From the IMG/VR virus record IMGVR_UViG_3300017917_001271, positions 27,902 through 91,901 of that record: a DNA stretch of 64,000 nucleotides; one strand, given 5' to 3'. The position numbers and the translations under genes were made by a program. The first letter of the stretch is position 1, and each line of letters starts with the position of its first letter. Shown in pieces: positions 19,334 through 26,990 of this stretch. Origin of the DNA: a virus. The notes under the pieces are model-generated. The model was not told the origin of the DNA. It ran no database searches and saw only the letters and a list, made by a program, of their open reading frames with translations.

Positions 19334-20225
19334 GATTAAAGTTATTGAACAAGATATTATATTTTTAAGTTATGACGAACCCAATGCAGAAAAAAATTAT
19401 GCTGACTTGTGTAGTAAGGTACCTTGGGCTAAACGTGTACACGGAGTTAAAGGCAGTGACGCCGCACACAAAGCCTGTGCCGCACTAAGCGATACAGAGT
19501 ATTTTATCACAGTAGATGCTGATAATATTGTTGACCCTGCATTTCTTGAAGTTGAAGTAGATACAGATGCTTTGGGGTTAACACCAGATCATGTGTTTAG
19601 TTGGTGTGGTAGAGTTTATGTTAACGGTCTAATGTACGGCAACGGCGGCCTAAAAATGTGGACACGTAAGTTTGTAAACAATATGCGTACACATGAAAAC
19701 AGCGATCCTGATGATACTAAGGGGTTAGTTGAGTTTTGTTTTGATGACAAGTATTATCAATTCAATGAAAATTATTCAGTCAGCTATACTAATGCCACAC
19801 CATTTCAAGCCTGGAGAGCAGGATTCCGTGAAGGCGTAAAGATGAGCTTAGATCAAGGTGCCCGTGTAAAAGACATTAAACGAATTTGGTGGCAGAATTA
19901 TCATCGTCTTTTAATTTGGTGTAGCGTTGGCGCAGATGTAGAAAATGGAATGTATAGCATACTAGGCGCAAGAGAAGGAGCCGCACTAACTAATTGTACA
20001 GATTGGGATTATAGTAATGTTAGAGATTTTGAGTGGCTCACAAATTACTGGAATGAGCACTATGAAAATGCGTCTGCGGAAACAAAAACTGAACAAATTA
20101 ATTTTTATGGTAGAGAGTTGAAAGAAAAATGCGGATTAGAAATAGCCAACATGGATCCTACAACAAGTATGATGTTTAAGATTGTTTACAACAATACACC
20201 TAGGATACTAAGAAAAAATGTTTGA
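19326..20225 (+). CDS. DxD-bearing glycosyltransferase-like protein (paralogue A)
   Basis: The protein has 299 residues. 'IIFLSYDEPNAEKNYADL' near the N-terminus is a Rossmann-type strand, and 'YFITVDADNIVDPAFL' (around residues 57-72) gives a DAD motif typical of GT-A metal binding. The central 'YGNGGLKMWTRKFV' and 'TPFQAWRAGFREGVKM' stretches recur in the next gene, so the two are paralogues. It is probably a GT2-like glycosyltransferase. It overlaps both neighbours by 8 bp. Confidence 0.55.
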   Translation: MAKIKVIEQDIIFLSYDEPNAEKNYADLCSKVPWAKRVHGVKGSDAAHKACAALSDTEYFITVDADNIVDPAFLEVEVDTDALGLTPDHVFSWCGRVYVNGLMYGNGGLKMWTRKFVNNMRTHENSDPDDTKGLVEFCFDDKYYQFNENYSVSYTNATPFQAWRAGFREGVKMSLDQGARVKDIKRIWWQNYHRLLIWCSVGADVENGMYSILGAREGAALTNCTDWDYSNVRDFEWLTNYWNEHYENASAETKTEQINFYGRELKEKCGLEIANMDPTTSMMFKIVYNNTPRILRKNV

Positions 20226-20907
20226 TATAGTTTTTATTAGTTATAGCGAACCAAACGCAGAAGAAAATTTACAAAAACTAAAAAGTAGATTTCCTCTAGT
20301 CAAGCATGTGGCCGGTGTTAAAGGAATTCATCAGGCGCACATTGCTGCCGCCAGACGAAGTTTTACTCCTATGTTTTGGGTAGTTGATGCGGATGCTATT
20401 ATCTTAGATACGTTTAATTTTGATTATACAGTGACGCCTGAAGAATACGATATAGTTCATGTTTGGAGAAGTCGCAATCCTATTAATGGATTAGAGTACG
20501 GTTACGGCGGAGTAAAACTACTTCCAAAAAAACTAACTATGAATATGGACACATCTACTACTGACATGACAACCAGTATTAGTACAAGATTTAAGGCGAT
20601 GGATACTGTTAGTAACATTACAGCATTCAATACAGATCCCTTTTCAGCATGGCGCAGTGCCTTTAGAGAATGTTGTAAACTGGCAGTTATTAACAACGAG
20701 GAATCGTTGGCTAGATTAAAAGTATGGTGTGTGTTAAATGAAAACGTAGCTTACGGATTTTATGCATATTTAGGCGCACTCGCTGGTCGAGCTTATGGAG
20801 AAAAAAATGCCGCTGATATAGCGGCACTAAATCTAATTAACGATTTTGATTGGCTTAAGAATCAGTATGAGCAAATTCCCCAGCCATGGGAAACACTTCA
20901 GCAATAA
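20218..20907 (+). CDS. DxD-bearing glycosyltransferase-like protein (paralogue B)
   Basis: This 229-residue, shorter version of the preceding gene has 'IVFISYSEPNAEENLQKL', 'PMFWVVDADAIILDTF', 'YGYGGVKLLPKKL' and 'DPFSAWRSAFRECCKL'. The DAD motif is kept, while the C-terminal extension of paralogue A is missing. It is the last + strand gene before the genome switches strand. Its 3' end overlaps the 3' end of thyX by 53 bp on the opposite strand. Confidence 0.55.
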   Translation: MFDIVFISYSEPNAEENLQKLKSRFPLVKHVAGVKGIHQAHIAAARRSFTPMFWVVDADAIILDTFNFDYTVTPEEYDIVHVWRSRNPINGLEYGYGGVKLLPKKLTMNMDTSTTDMTTSISTRFKAMDTVSNITAFNTDPFSAWRSAFRECCKLAVINNEESLARLKVWCVLNENVAYGFYAYLGALAGRAYGEKNAADIAALNLINDFDWLKNQYEQIPQPWETLQQ

Positions 20908-21529
20908 CACTAGCACATGCTCTTGCTACTTCCATATGCTCTAGCTGTGTGCCGTTACCGCTACGTAGTTCAATAAAGTGTACCCAACTACGTAGTGTAC
21001 CGTTCATGTATAAACGACTTACTGTGTTGCCTTCGGGCAAAATGGCACGAGCTTGCTCTTTAGCAATACCACGTTCAATAGCTTCTGCATAGATACGTTT
21101 TACATTGTCAATAATAAATTTTTGCTGTGCATCCCACCATGCTGAAAGTTCTGGATTATCTGTAGCAATACTATTTTGACGATTTTTTGTATCTTGAAGA
21201 CGTGCTTCTCGAATGACAAAGTCTAAGTCTTTTGTAGGATCGGCATATCGCTGGCTGAATTCTTGAAAGGAAAAACTACGATGTCTTAAAATCTGTCTGG
21301 CAATATCTCTAGTAGTTTCAATTTCCAAACAGGCGCTAACCATCTCTAACGGACTCCAGTGTTTGTGCTTTACAAGATACCTTATTAATTTTTCACTGGT
21401 TTCTAAGTTAAATTGATTGCTAGGGTTACTAACTCTAGCACAGAACGCAATTAGTTCCTGAGCATCTATTACTCCTTCATCGTACATTGCTCGACTTGGT
21501 TTGCTCACACTAATTAATTTTACTTTCAT
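20855..21529 (-). CDS. thyX: FAD-dependent thymidylate synthase ThyX
   Basis: ThyX makes dTMP from dUMP using methylene-tetrahydrofolate, FAD and NADPH. The 224-residue protein, normal length for the family, carries the signature RHRx7S as 'RHRSFSFQEFSQRY' (residues ~82-95). 'WSPLEMVSACLEIETTRDIARQ' and the C-terminal 'RSWVHFIELRSGNGTQLEHMEVA' are typical flanking regions. The start overlaps the upstream stop as ATGA. It supplies thymidine nucleotides for phage DNA synthesis. The 3' end runs 53 bp into the convergent + strand gene. Confidence 0.95.
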   Translation of the reverse strand: MKVKLISVSKPSRAMYDEGVIDAQELIAFCARVSNPSNQFNLETSEKLIRYLVKHKHWSPLEMVSACLEIETTRDIARQILRHRSFSFQEFSQRYADPTKDLDFVIREARLQDTKNRQNSIATDNPELSAWWDAQQKFIIDNVKRIYAEAIERGIAKEQARAILPEGNTVSRLYMNGTLRSWVHFIELRSGNGTQLEHMEVARACASVIAEVFPMAGEFAHTDS

Positions 21530-21843
21530 AGTTTTTTCTTTCTTAAAAATTTTTGGGTCCCACGTTCGATGTCTTTTTTTATGCTCTGTGTGTCTAATCG
21601 AAAATCAATATTATCAATTTTATTTTCGTAGTTTTTATAAAGTTCACCGATAGTTTCTTCCAAAGATTCCCATCCTTTGATATGATCTTCTTTTGTTATT
21701 TTAACTTCCCAAACTTTGCCGTCTTTGAACGTAATCAGAACCGCATGGAGATATCGTAAGGGTAGAACATTTAGCTTTACCTCTCCGAACACTTCTGGCC
21801 AACACTCGACAACTTCTTTGGGAAGATTTCTTCCCTTGGTCAT
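21526..21843 (-). CDS. Conserved phage protein of unknown function
   Basis: The ATG at 21843 overlaps the upstream TGA (ATGA), giving about 105 residues beginning MTKGRNLPKEVVECWPEVFG. The C-terminus is very basic (RGTQKFLRKKKL). The pattern 'LPKEVVxxWPEVFG...FKDGKVWEVKI' looks familiar from T4-like marine phages, but I know of no function. It is translationally coupled between a 207-residue gene and thyX. Confidence 0.6.
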   Translation of the reverse strand: MTKGRNLPKEVVECWPEVFGEVKLNVLPLRYLHAVLITFKDGKVWEVKITKEDHIKGWESLEETIGELYKNYENKIDNIDFRLDTQSIKKDIERGTQKFLRKKKL

Positions 21844-22466
21844 CACTTGGATTTTTTGGTAGGAACCAACTCCTCGGCTTTGCGACGAAACTCGGCAGCT
21901 TGTTTTGCTAATTTGTCTGCTTGGCTACGATAATATTTTGCTTCTGACTCGGATGAATCAAAACTCGTTGGTGCAGATTCGTTAACACTTACAGATGTTG
22001 TTTTGCTTACATTTGGTGTTTCAGTTAAGTCGCGAGCAGTTGCTACCTCTTGTACTTCCACATTTTTATCTCCGCTCTGCGGTTTAATATGTAGCTCGTC
22101 AACAGCAATTCCGCGTTGTTCGGCAATAATTTGATTAAGCTCAGATAGTAGAATTGATGCACCAATCACTGGTGTCATTTCAACTTCGCGTGTGCTTACT
22201 TTAACTAGACGACCATTTCCGTGTAAAAACGGAAGCATACGACTGCCGTCTGGGAATTGTGTACGATCCAGTGCTTCTGCAAACTCATAGGCGTTTTGTG
22301 CTGCTGGGCTTTCGACTAAGTTAATTAATGCGTTATGCAACTCGTCAGGTAAACTTTCTGTTGCTACAACTAATGCACTATACGCATCTCCAGGTATGGT
22401 CCTAAATGCAACAAGTACCTTTTTACCGGTTGCTTTGATCCTACCTACGTGTTTTAATGATTGCAT
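21843..22466 (-). CDS. Conserved phage protein of unknown function
   Basis: The protein has 207 residues. The N-terminal ~125 residues form an ordered region (MQSLKHVGRIKATGKKVLVA ... FPDGSRMLPFLHGNGRLVKV). The C-terminal third is charged and low-complexity, ending in a coiled-coil-like 'YRSQADKLAKQAAEFRRKAE' and a Lys-rich tail. It starts 2 bp after the preceding gene and overlaps the next by 1 bp. Possibly virion-associated; no function is recognised. Confidence 0.6.
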   Translation of the reverse strand: MQSLKHVGRIKATGKKVLVAFRTIPGDAYSALVVATESLPDELHNALINLVESPAAQNAYEFAEALDRTQFPDGSRMLPFLHGNGRLVKVSTREVEMTPVIGASILLSELNQIIAEQRGIAVDELHIKPQSGDKNVEVQEVATARDLTETPNVSKTTSVSVNESAPTSFDSSESEAKYYRSQADKLAKQAAEFRRKAEELVPTKKSK

Positions 22467-22468
22467 AA

Positions 22469-22711
22469 TTATGCTCCTTGTTTTTCTGATTGTTTGGCAA
22501 CTTGTTCTAAGAACGTTGTTAGTTTTGTATAAGTTTGCCCAACAACAGTCATTTCTGCTGGTTTAAATGCACCTCTTGAACTTGCAATATCAATGATTAC
22601 TTTCATAGCATTTAAATCATTGAGAGTTAGTTCAGCAGATTCTTGTTTAGGTGCTTGTGCCTGAGCACTTCCTTGTTCAGGCACAGATTGATCTTGTACG
22701 TTTTCAGTCAT
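22469..22711 (-). CDS. Small conserved phage protein
   Basis: This 80-residue protein has a Gln/Ala/Pro-rich N-terminal ~25 residues, then a helical core 'LTLNDLNAMKVIIDIASSRG' that I recognise as conserved among marine T4-like phages. A strong AAGGAGATACC ribosome-binding site precedes the ATG. It is the first gene of a short coupled run leading to thyX. Function unknown. Confidence 0.65.
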   Translation of the reverse strand: MTENVQDQSVPEQGSAQAQAPKQESAELTLNDLNAMKVIIDIASSRGAFKPAEMTVVGQTYTKLTTFLEQVAKQSEKQGA

Positions 22712-22739
22712 GGTATCTCCTTATAAAGTACAAATATAA

Positions 22740-23027
22740 TTATCTTAATTGGAGATACGGACAGGCAATCGTGAAGAAGCTTAATTCTTTTTCTGACTCA
22801 AATCCAATCTGAGTAGTGTAGACTATACTGTTTGTATGATCTAGGGCTAGAGTTTGCCCTATGTAATATCTGCTGTTTAGATTTTGCTTAATCCAACTGT
22901 CTAAATTTTTTAATAGCCCAGGGGTATACTTTTCAATGGTTGTGTATTTAAAATGAGGAGCGGCAAACCCAACACGACGAATGTTGTAGTAATTTAACGG
23001 ATTAGGTTTGCCACTTCTTAACGCCAT
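22740..23027 (-). CDS. Small conserved phage protein
   Basis: This 95-residue protein (MALRSGKPNPLNYYNIRRVG...) is basic and Tyr-rich, with no membrane segment and no motif. Its start overlaps the stop of the metallopeptidase/VWA gene (TAATG), so the two are coupled. It may be an accessory of that protein or unrelated. Confidence 0.55.
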   Translation of the reverse strand: MALRSGKPNPLNYYNIRRVGFAAPHFKYTTIEKYTPGLLKNLDSWIKQNLNSRYYIGQTLALDHTNSIVYTTQIGFESEKELSFFTIACPYLQLR

Positions 23028-24211
23028 TATGCGTACTCCCCTTTGAACTCATAGTATGCGTATTCGCCAAATGGAGGAACGATTTTATCGTTGCCGTGAA
23101 TAATAAACAAAGTATCACAGTAAAGCTCGTCGCCCCAAGAACCATACGGGTAACCATCAGTAAACATAATAAACTTTTTAGGGTTAATGTCGTTTTCTTT
23201 CATGTATTCCCAGTTGACATCAAAATCGGTACCACCGCCACCCATAGGTTCGTAGTTCATAAACTCGTCCATGTTGTAGCCGTCGTAATCTTGTTCGTTA
23301 TAAACGGACGTATCAAAGCACCAGAGTTTAATTTTAAAGTCCTTGTATTCTTCCATGATGCCTTTGATTTCACTTAAGAAGTCTTTGGCTTGTTCTTCTC
23401 CGATGGATCCAGACATATCGATTGCAACACAGATGTCAATTGTCTCGTCGTAGTTAGTTCCAGGAAGAATTGCATTCATATGCCATCCCTTGCGGTTAGG
23501 ACGCATAAATGTATAGTCGTTTTTGATGGTGCTTTGAATTTGCTGACGCAACATTTCGCGCCAGTTCATCTTAGGCTCAGTAAGCTCTTTAATCATTCGG
23601 GCAATACTTGCCGGTACATTTCCTGCACCAGCAGATTGTGCCGCCTGCATTACAGCTTCACGCATTTCATCACGAATCTTTTTAAGATCTTCTTTACTGT
23701 ATTTTGGCTGTCCGTCTTTTTGCTCGCCTTCTGGATCCAAGTGTTCATCCAAAAGTTGACCTAATGCAGCCAATTGCTCGTCATCGTACTTTTCGTGAAT
23801 CTCGTCGTAGATTTGTTCTGCACTCCAGCCGTAGTATTTTTGATCATGGAAAATTTTGATATCTGGAAGATTATGATCTCCAATTTTATCTCTAACGATT
23901 TGTCCGTTGACAGCGTAGTCACAGGCAATGTTAAAGATCTTTGGATCACGACCTTCTCTACGACCCATGTGTTCAAAGACCGCGTGTAAGATTTCGTGTG
24001 CAATTACAAATTCTACTTGTTTTACTGTAAGGGGAGTAAAAAATTTACGATTAAAGAAAATATGACGCCCGTCTGTAGCCGCTGTTGGAAGCCAGTCATC
24101 TGCTTCTTGGATTTTCATGCGAGTAGCAAGGTTACCAAAGAACGGATGACGTAGCAGTAGTCCAACTCGTGCTACGATAATTTTGTCAATAATTGGATCG
24201 GCATGTGCCAT
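23027..24211 (-). CDS. Metallopeptidase-like protein with C-terminal VWA domain
   Basis: The protein has 394 residues. The N-terminal part has a zinc-metallopeptidase motif HEILH in 'FVIAHEILHAVFEHMG' (residues ~70-85). The C-terminal ~130 residues form a von Willebrand A-like domain with a MIDAS motif, 'CVAIDMSGSIGEEQ' (DxSxS, around residue 265), and a later 'FIMFTDGYPYG'. This matches the DUF2201-type VWA family, usually paired with a MoxR AAA ATPase, which lies next upstream here. Such pairs are thought to remodel or mature protein complexes. The gene has its own TTGACA-17-TATAAT promoter. Confidence 0.75.
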   Translation of the reverse strand: MAHADPIIDKIIVARVGLLLRHPFFGNLATRMKIQEADDWLPTAATDGRHIFFNRKFFTPLTVKQVEFVIAHEILHAVFEHMGRREGRDPKIFNIACDYAVNGQIVRDKIGDHNLPDIKIFHDQKYYGWSAEQIYDEIHEKYDDEQLAALGQLLDEHLDPEGEQKDGQPKYSKEDLKKIRDEMREAVMQAAQSAGAGNVPASIARMIKELTEPKMNWREMLRQQIQSTIKNDYTFMRPNRKGWHMNAILPGTNYDETIDICVAIDMSGSIGEEQAKDFLSEIKGIMEEYKDFKIKLWCFDTSVYNEQDYDGYNMDEFMNYEPMGGGGTDFDVNWEYMKENDINPKKFIMFTDGYPYGSWGDELYCDTLFIIHGNDKIVPPFGEYAYYEFKGEYA

Positions 24212-24240
24212 ATCTGCTCCTAAAATTACAGTATGTATAT

Positions 24241-24269
24241 ATTATAACAGGGCCCGTAGGCCCTGTCAA
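24241..24269 (-). promoter_or_regulatory. Consensus sigma70 promoter with a hairpin in its spacer
   Basis: On the minus strand TTGACA (24264-24269), a 17-bp spacer and TATAAT (24241-24246) form an ideal host-type promoter. It sits 30 bp upstream of the metallopeptidase/VWA gene and directly after the MoxR stop. The spacer is filled by an inverted repeat (ACAGGGCC/GGCCCTGT, 24247-24266, 4-nt loop), which could be an operator or a terminator for the upstream MoxR transcript. Confidence 0.8.
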
Positions 24270-24270
24270 C

Positions 24271-25362
24271 TTATTGCTTTTCAGTGGCTTGTGCAATATA
24301 CTTACCAAACTTTGCATGGAAGTCGTCGAAACATTTAATTTCGTCTGGATCCAACGGCAGTTTGTAGGTACTAAGAGCAAGTTTAGTGCCCATGATAACA
24401 AGTTCGGTTTCAAAATTATCCATCATAAACTGGAAGAAACAATTAACTTGATCGTTCCAATCTTTAGCTTTTTTATCGCAAGAATCTTTGAGCTCATAGC
24501 ACAGGCTGACGACTAGCGAATATTGAGCGGAGATTTCTTTTGAATCCATCTTTTTAACCTTGCCCTGCAGGATGTCTGTAGGGTTAGGCATTTTGCTGGC
24601 ATGTTTACGATGCGCCATAAACTTGATAGCAAGCCCTTCACCAATTGCACCAGCAGTCAAGTCAGTTAGTGTTTCGGTATCGGTATCGTCGTCAACCAAT
24701 AGCTCGCTAACAAAGGACCAAGAGCGAGGTGTTGCAAATGCGCGACTTGCACTCTTAGGATCAAAGTCGTAAAGATCTTTCTTAGAGAAAGTGAGGAAAC
24801 CAACAACGTCTTTGTGAACCTTGTTGTTGACGGCCCATTCTTGCCAATCATCCCAATCGCAGGTCATTTCCAAGTGAACGAAACGGTTAGCCAACGGAGC
24901 AGGCATACGGTAAGTAACACCTTTGTCGCTTTCACGGTTACCGGCGGCAACCATTACAACGTTATCTGGAAGTTTGTAAGTACCAACACGACGGTTAAGG
25001 ACCAACTGATAAGCTGCGGCCTGTACAGCAGGTGCTGCACTGTTCATTTCGTCCATAAACAAGACTACTTGTTTGTGCTGGCTTGCTAGAGCTTCGTCGG
25101 GCAATTCGAGCGGAGGAGCCCACACCATTTTGTTAGTGTTGCTGTCAAAATACGGGATACCTTTAATGTCAGTAGGTTCCCAAAGACTTAGACGAACGTC
25201 GATTACGTGGGCATCGAGTTCTTCGCCAAGTTGTTTAATAATATCTGATTTACCAATACCCGGAGGACCCCACAGGAAGATTGGACGCTTATTTTTAAAA
25301 GCCTTACGAAGAGACTTTTTGGCACCTTTAGGACCAACAGTACGACTAACGATTTCTGCCAT
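24271..25362 (-). CDS. MoxR-like AAA+ ATPase
   Basis: This 363-residue protein has a Walker A motif 'LWGPPGIGKSD' (residues ~30-40), a Walker B motif 'VVLFMDEMNSA' (~100-110) and the MoxR-style 'VMVAAGNRE' and 'PAPLANRFVHLEM' segments. MoxR ATPases work with VWA-domain partners as chaperones; the partner here is the adjacent metallopeptidase/VWA gene. A separate TTGACA-17-TATAAT promoter lies just upstream, so it is probably made early. The target complex in infection is unknown. Confidence 0.85.
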   Translation of the reverse strand: MAEIVSRTVGPKGAKKSLRKAFKNKRPIFLWGPPGIGKSDIIKQLGEELDAHVIDVRLSLWEPTDIKGIPYFDSNTNKMVWAPPLELPDEALASQHKQVVLFMDEMNSAAPAVQAAAYQLVLNRRVGTYKLPDNVVMVAAGNRESDKGVTYRMPAPLANRFVHLEMTCDWDDWQEWAVNNKVHKDVVGFLTFSKKDLYDFDPKSASRAFATPRSWSFVSELLVDDDTDTETLTDLTAGAIGEGLAIKFMAHRKHASKMPNPTDILQGKVKKMDSKEISAQYSLVVSLCYELKDSCDKKAKDWNDQVNCFFQFMMDNFETELVIMGTKLALSTYKLPLDPDEIKCFDDFHAKFGKYIAQATEKQ

Positions 25363-25411
25363 TTTAATACCTTTCTAAAGTGGGCGGATGAAATTTTTAC
25401 GCTATGTCTGT

Positions 25412-25440
25412 ATTATAGTTGGATCAGTGGGTCTTGTCAA
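25412..25440 (-). promoter_or_regulatory. Consensus sigma70 promoter TTGACA-17-TATAAT
   Basis: On the minus strand TTGACA (25435-25440) and TATAAT (25412-25417) are separated by exactly 17 bp. The -35 box overlaps the stop codon of the preceding gene, and the start of the MoxR gene is 50 bp downstream. Confidence 0.85.
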
Positions 25441-25844
25441 CTGTTTTGTTCTGCGTCCAAATCTTTCTGACGCTCATTCATTGCTTTTATTAGTCCAAAT
25501 TTTCGAATATCGTCTGAAAACAAGTAAAGTTCAAAACTTTTCTTTTCCGAAAAAACAGTAATACTTTGGTTAGTTAAAAAATATGGACAATCGATATATT
25601 TTTCCAAAAATATAATTGTCTGTGGACTTAATTCGATTGGGTCAGTAAACGGTATTTCGTAGCTTTGCAGATTCAATTCATTTACCAAAAAATCAAATCC
25701 TTCTTCACTTAATCTGAATGCAGTTTGTTTGTTTACACGGTTTGATTGCCACCATTTATGAGAAAATAGTTTTACGTTGGCATCGTCAGTGCTTTTGCCC
25801 CACTGTTGTAAAAAAATTTTAGTGAGAACATCTCGGCCTATCAT
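25437..25844 (-). CDS. Hypothetical protein
   Basis: This 135-residue protein (MIGRDVLTKIFLQQWGKSTD...) has no motif that I recognise. It mixes helical and Phe/Tyr-rich segments. The start overlaps the upstream stop (ATGA). Its final codons carry the -35 box of the MoxR promoter, so the 3' end is under double constraint. Confidence 0.55.
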   Translation of the reverse strand: MIGRDVLTKIFLQQWGKSTDDANVKLFSHKWWQSNRVNKQTAFRLSEEGFDFLVNELNLQSYEIPFTDPIELSPQTIIFLEKYIDCPYFLTNQSITVFSEKKSFELYLFSDDIRKFGLIKAMNERQKDLDAEQNS

Positions 25845-26125
25845 TTTATAATTGTGCCACTAGTGAGTTTGACTACTTGAAAATCTTCAGTTCCAAAAGT
25901 CAAATTTAATTTCTTTGCAAGGTTGTGTGCGTGACCAGGATTGCTAAAGCTAACTTTTTTGTATTTAGGTCCGGGGTAACTGGTCAAACTATTGAAACTC
26001 TTTAAGTTAAATGGCTCGCTTTTATAGAAGACAGCCCATATTGCGTCTGCTTCTAAAATCTGTTCTGTTTTGTAAGTTTTTTTATTAGTGTGTTCTAATA
26101 AAACTTTTGGCTTCGGTCTACTCAT
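25841..26125 (-). CDS. Hypothetical small protein
   Basis: The first in-frame ATG (26125) is chosen, giving about 94 residues from MSRPKPKVLLEHTNKKTYKT. The frame also runs 9 bp upstream to a TTG. It is basic, with 'ADAIWAVFYKSEPFNLKSFN' in the middle. The 17-bp late-promoter repeat lies 25 bp upstream. Function unknown. Confidence 0.55.
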   Translation of the reverse strand: MSRPKPKVLLEHTNKKTYKTEQILEADAIWAVFYKSEPFNLKSFNSLTSYPGPKYKKVSFSNPGHAHNLAKKLNLTFGTEDFQVVKLTSGTIIK

Positions 26126-26149
26126 AATGCGCAATTCCAGTTAATTAAC

Positions 26150-26166
26150 TACGCATATATTTATCT
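26150..26166 (-). promoter_or_regulatory. Late promoter, copy 1 of a 17-bp repeat
   Basis: The minus strand reads AGATAAATATATGCGTA, with the TAAATA core of T4-type late promoters. The identical 17 bp occur again at 26991-27007. A palindrome (AGTTAATTAACT) and flanking ATGCG/CGCAT arms follow, so the transcript would begin with a hairpin. Confidence 0.65.
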
Positions 26167-26167
26167 T

Positions 26168-26416
26168 TTATTTCTGATCTTCGAAGCCACCACCGTCCAT
26201 TGATACACTAACTACATCTGTTTCAAAACTGCGTTTTAACTCACTTAATAAGGTATAATGATCTTGATTAAGTTTATCTAAGCACTCAGTTAGTGCTAAA
26301 ACAAGCATCCTTGCTTGTTGGATGCTTATTTTAACTTCTTTACTTTGTGTTTGTTCTGCCGAGCGAACCTGTTGAACAAACTGTGTTATTGGTGTTAAAT
26401 TAATTTGATTTTGCAT
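26168..26416 (-). CDS. Small conserved phage protein
   Basis: This 82-residue helical protein (MQNQINLTPITQFVQQVRSA...) has a coiled-coil-like middle and an acidic Gly-rich C-terminus (MDGGGFEDQK). It overlaps the upstream gene by 17 bp, which indicates coupled translation. No function is recognised. Confidence 0.55.
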   Translation of the reverse strand: MQNQINLTPITQFVQQVRSAEQTQSKEVKISIQQARMLVLALTECLDKLNQDHYTLLSELKRSFETDVVSVSMDGGGFEDQK

Positions 26417-26948
26417 TTGCCAATACCTGTTTCATTTCAATTTCTGTTTTGAAGGGTCCTTTATAAGGATAGCGTTCAATAGTGATAAGTTTAGGACAAT
26501 GACTCTTAACCCAGCCTTTGTCAAATTTAATAATATAATAGCCTGCGCAGTATAAACTCTTGCTGGCATTTGATTTTGTGAATAGTGGAAGTCTACGTTG
26601 AACATCATACATCGGATTGTATGGTTTGCAACTAGTGGGGTATCCGTGACAATCGTTTTGTTCTACGGCAGTTACTTTAACTTTTTCATTTTTAATGAAA
26701 AAATCTTTACCAAACTGTTTTGTTAGATCGTCTTTTTTGTTAAACATAACTTCGCCGTTAACACTACTAAGAATAAATTTATTATTTTCTTTTTTGTGTA
26801 GCACAGCAATTTTAGAACCATTTTCTTCTACGATCCAAAATTTTCCATCTACGATTGGCTTTGCGTGTATCTCTGTCATTGTTATCTCCTTGCATCCCTG
26901 TTTTTTGTTTGGGCATGTTGTGGCGTACATACATTCTGTATCATACAT
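26400..26948 (-). CDS. Conserved phage protein with two possible starts
   Basis: The first start (26948) has an AGAGGAGA ribosome-binding site and gives 182 residues whose first ~23 hold three cysteines (MYDTECMYATTCPNKKQGCK). A second in-frame ATG at 26879 has an even stronger AAGGAGATAACA site and gives MTEIHAKPIVDGKFWIVEEN..., about 159 residues. The body is beta-rich and basic ('GEVMFNKKDDLTKQFGKDFF'). Both products may be made. It follows a late promoter and a leader hairpin. Confidence 0.6.
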   Translation of the reverse strand: MYDTECMYATTCPNKKQGCKEITMTEIHAKPIVDGKFWIVEENGSKIAVLHKKENNKFILSSVNGEVMFNKKDDLTKQFGKDFFIKNEKVKVTAVEQNDCHGYPTSCKPYNPMYDVQRRLPLFTKSNASKSLYCAGYYIIKFDKGWVKSHCPKLITIERYPYKGPFKTEIEMKQVLANAKSN

Positions 26949-26960
26949 AATTTTCTCCTC

Positions 26961-26988
26961 TTACTAGGCCCCGGAGGCACCTTAGTAA
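26961..26988 (-). promoter_or_regulatory. 5' leader hairpin after a late promoter
   Basis: TTACTA and TAGTAA arms enclose a second GC-rich stem (AGGTGCC with GGGGCCT, one mismatch). The structure lies between the late promoter at 26991-27007 and the ribosome-binding site of the gene starting at 26948. It may protect the mRNA 5' end or control translation. Confidence 0.45.
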
Positions 26989-26990
26989 TG

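Noticed and set aside
24247-24266. GC-rich hairpin taken as a plain terminator of the MoxR gene
   Set aside because: It is not followed by a U tract but by TATAAT, and it is exactly the spacer of a consensus promoter, so it was recorded as part of the promoter.
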